Source: Terriglobia bacterium
GTDB taxonomy: Bacteria > Acidobacteriota > Terriglobia > UBA7540
NCBI GenBank assembly: GCA_030040455.1
Contig: JASHTR010000202.1
Span: 1 to 6,536, forward strand
Length of the DNA stretch: 6,536 nt
Direction: 5' to 3'
Part shown: positions 6,298-6,536 of the stretch, piece after piece
Layout of the letters: the number at the start of each line of letters is the position of its first letter
How positions within the stretch are numbered: the first letter of the stretch is position 1
Position numbers and translations under genes: made by a program
Notes under the pieces: model-generated
The model's input: the letters and a program-made list of their open reading frames with translations, nothing else
Database searches by the model: none
What the model was told of the DNA's origin: nothing

Positions 6298-6536
6298 GAG
6301 CTGCGTCGCATGGGGCGGTGGTGCGCACTGAAAGCTGAACTTCCTTACTCATTCCTGTGAGGATCTCCGGCAAATGCCGTGAAGACCCACCTTGCAGACA
6401 TGGCACCCTTTTCTCCCCGTAAGGCAGAGTGAATTCGAACGCGCTGCAAAATGGGATAAACACAATAGAGAGCGACCAGCGAGAAGCCCGATACCTCATC
6501 GCTAGCGCTAAGAATCACCCCATGGCGGCTAAAACT
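6298..6536. other. Upstream region of the DUF354 gene, no recognisable gene
   Basis: On the minus strand one frame is open from the window edge at 6536 to a TAA at 6347-6345 (63 codons), and another frame holds a 73-codon ATG-to-stop reading (6499-6278) that overlaps the DUF354 start by 20 bases. Neither matches a family I recognise, and both are short enough to arise by chance. The region may hold the 3' end of an upstream gene or the promoter of this gene set. No convincing -35/-10 pair was found. Confidence 0.35.

Noticed and set aside
6278..6499. 73-codon minus-strand frame with a hydrophobic start, overlapping the DUF354 start
   Set aside because: It has no family resemblance, and the overlap would be unusual. 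An independent frame is also open there by chance, so length alone is not evidence.
1..6536. CRISPR array, transposon ends, tRNA or phage genes
   Set aside because: No regularly spaced direct repeats, transposase motifs, tRNA-like folds or phage structural proteins were seen on either strand.

Overview
The window looks like part of an extracellular or capsular polysaccharide locus from a moderately GC-rich soil- or sediment-type bacterium. The style of the secreted beta-helix protein (Gly/Ser/Thr/Asn-rich, 'VYVTPNGTATGSCPAG'-like start, ending in a stub that resembles a fibronectin III strand) and the DUF354-wecB pairing would fit an Acidobacteriota genome. That placement is inference from protein style only; no marker gene is present.

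All four supported genes lie on the minus strand, so transcription runs from right to left. In order they are: a DUF354 GT-B-like protein (6297-5236); a non-hydrolysing UDP-GlcNAc 2-epimerase, wecB/mnaA-like (5142-3808); a secreted right-handed parallel beta-helix protein (3551-1734); and a Wzx-type polysaccharide flippase (1454 to base 1). The flippase has no stop codon inside the window, so it is cut by the left edge. Plus-strand open frames inside these genes are shadows.

The gaps carry the regulatory signals. The DUF354-wecB gap is 93 bp and suggests co-transcription. The wecB/beta-helix gap (256 bp) is AT-rich, with a perfect TATAAT on the minus strand just past the wecB stop and an AAGGAG ribosome site before the beta-helix gene. 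The beta-helix/flippase gap (279 bp) holds a 22-bp near-perfect hairpin that probably ends the beta-helix transcript, plus smaller inverted repeats, two of which crowd the flippase start. The rightmost 239 bp have no recognisable gene.

As a working model (inference), WecB makes UDP-ManNAc from UDP-GlcNAc, the DUF354 protein acts on a nucleotide sugar or transfers it to a lipid-linked glycan, the flippase moves the lipid-linked repeat unit across the inner membrane, and the exported beta-helix protein binds, cleaves or modifies the finished polysaccharide. I see no CRISPR array, tRNA, rRNA, insertion sequence or phage gene. I do not see clear evidence of a wholly new system; the least characterised parts are the DUF354 protein and the beta-helix protein.
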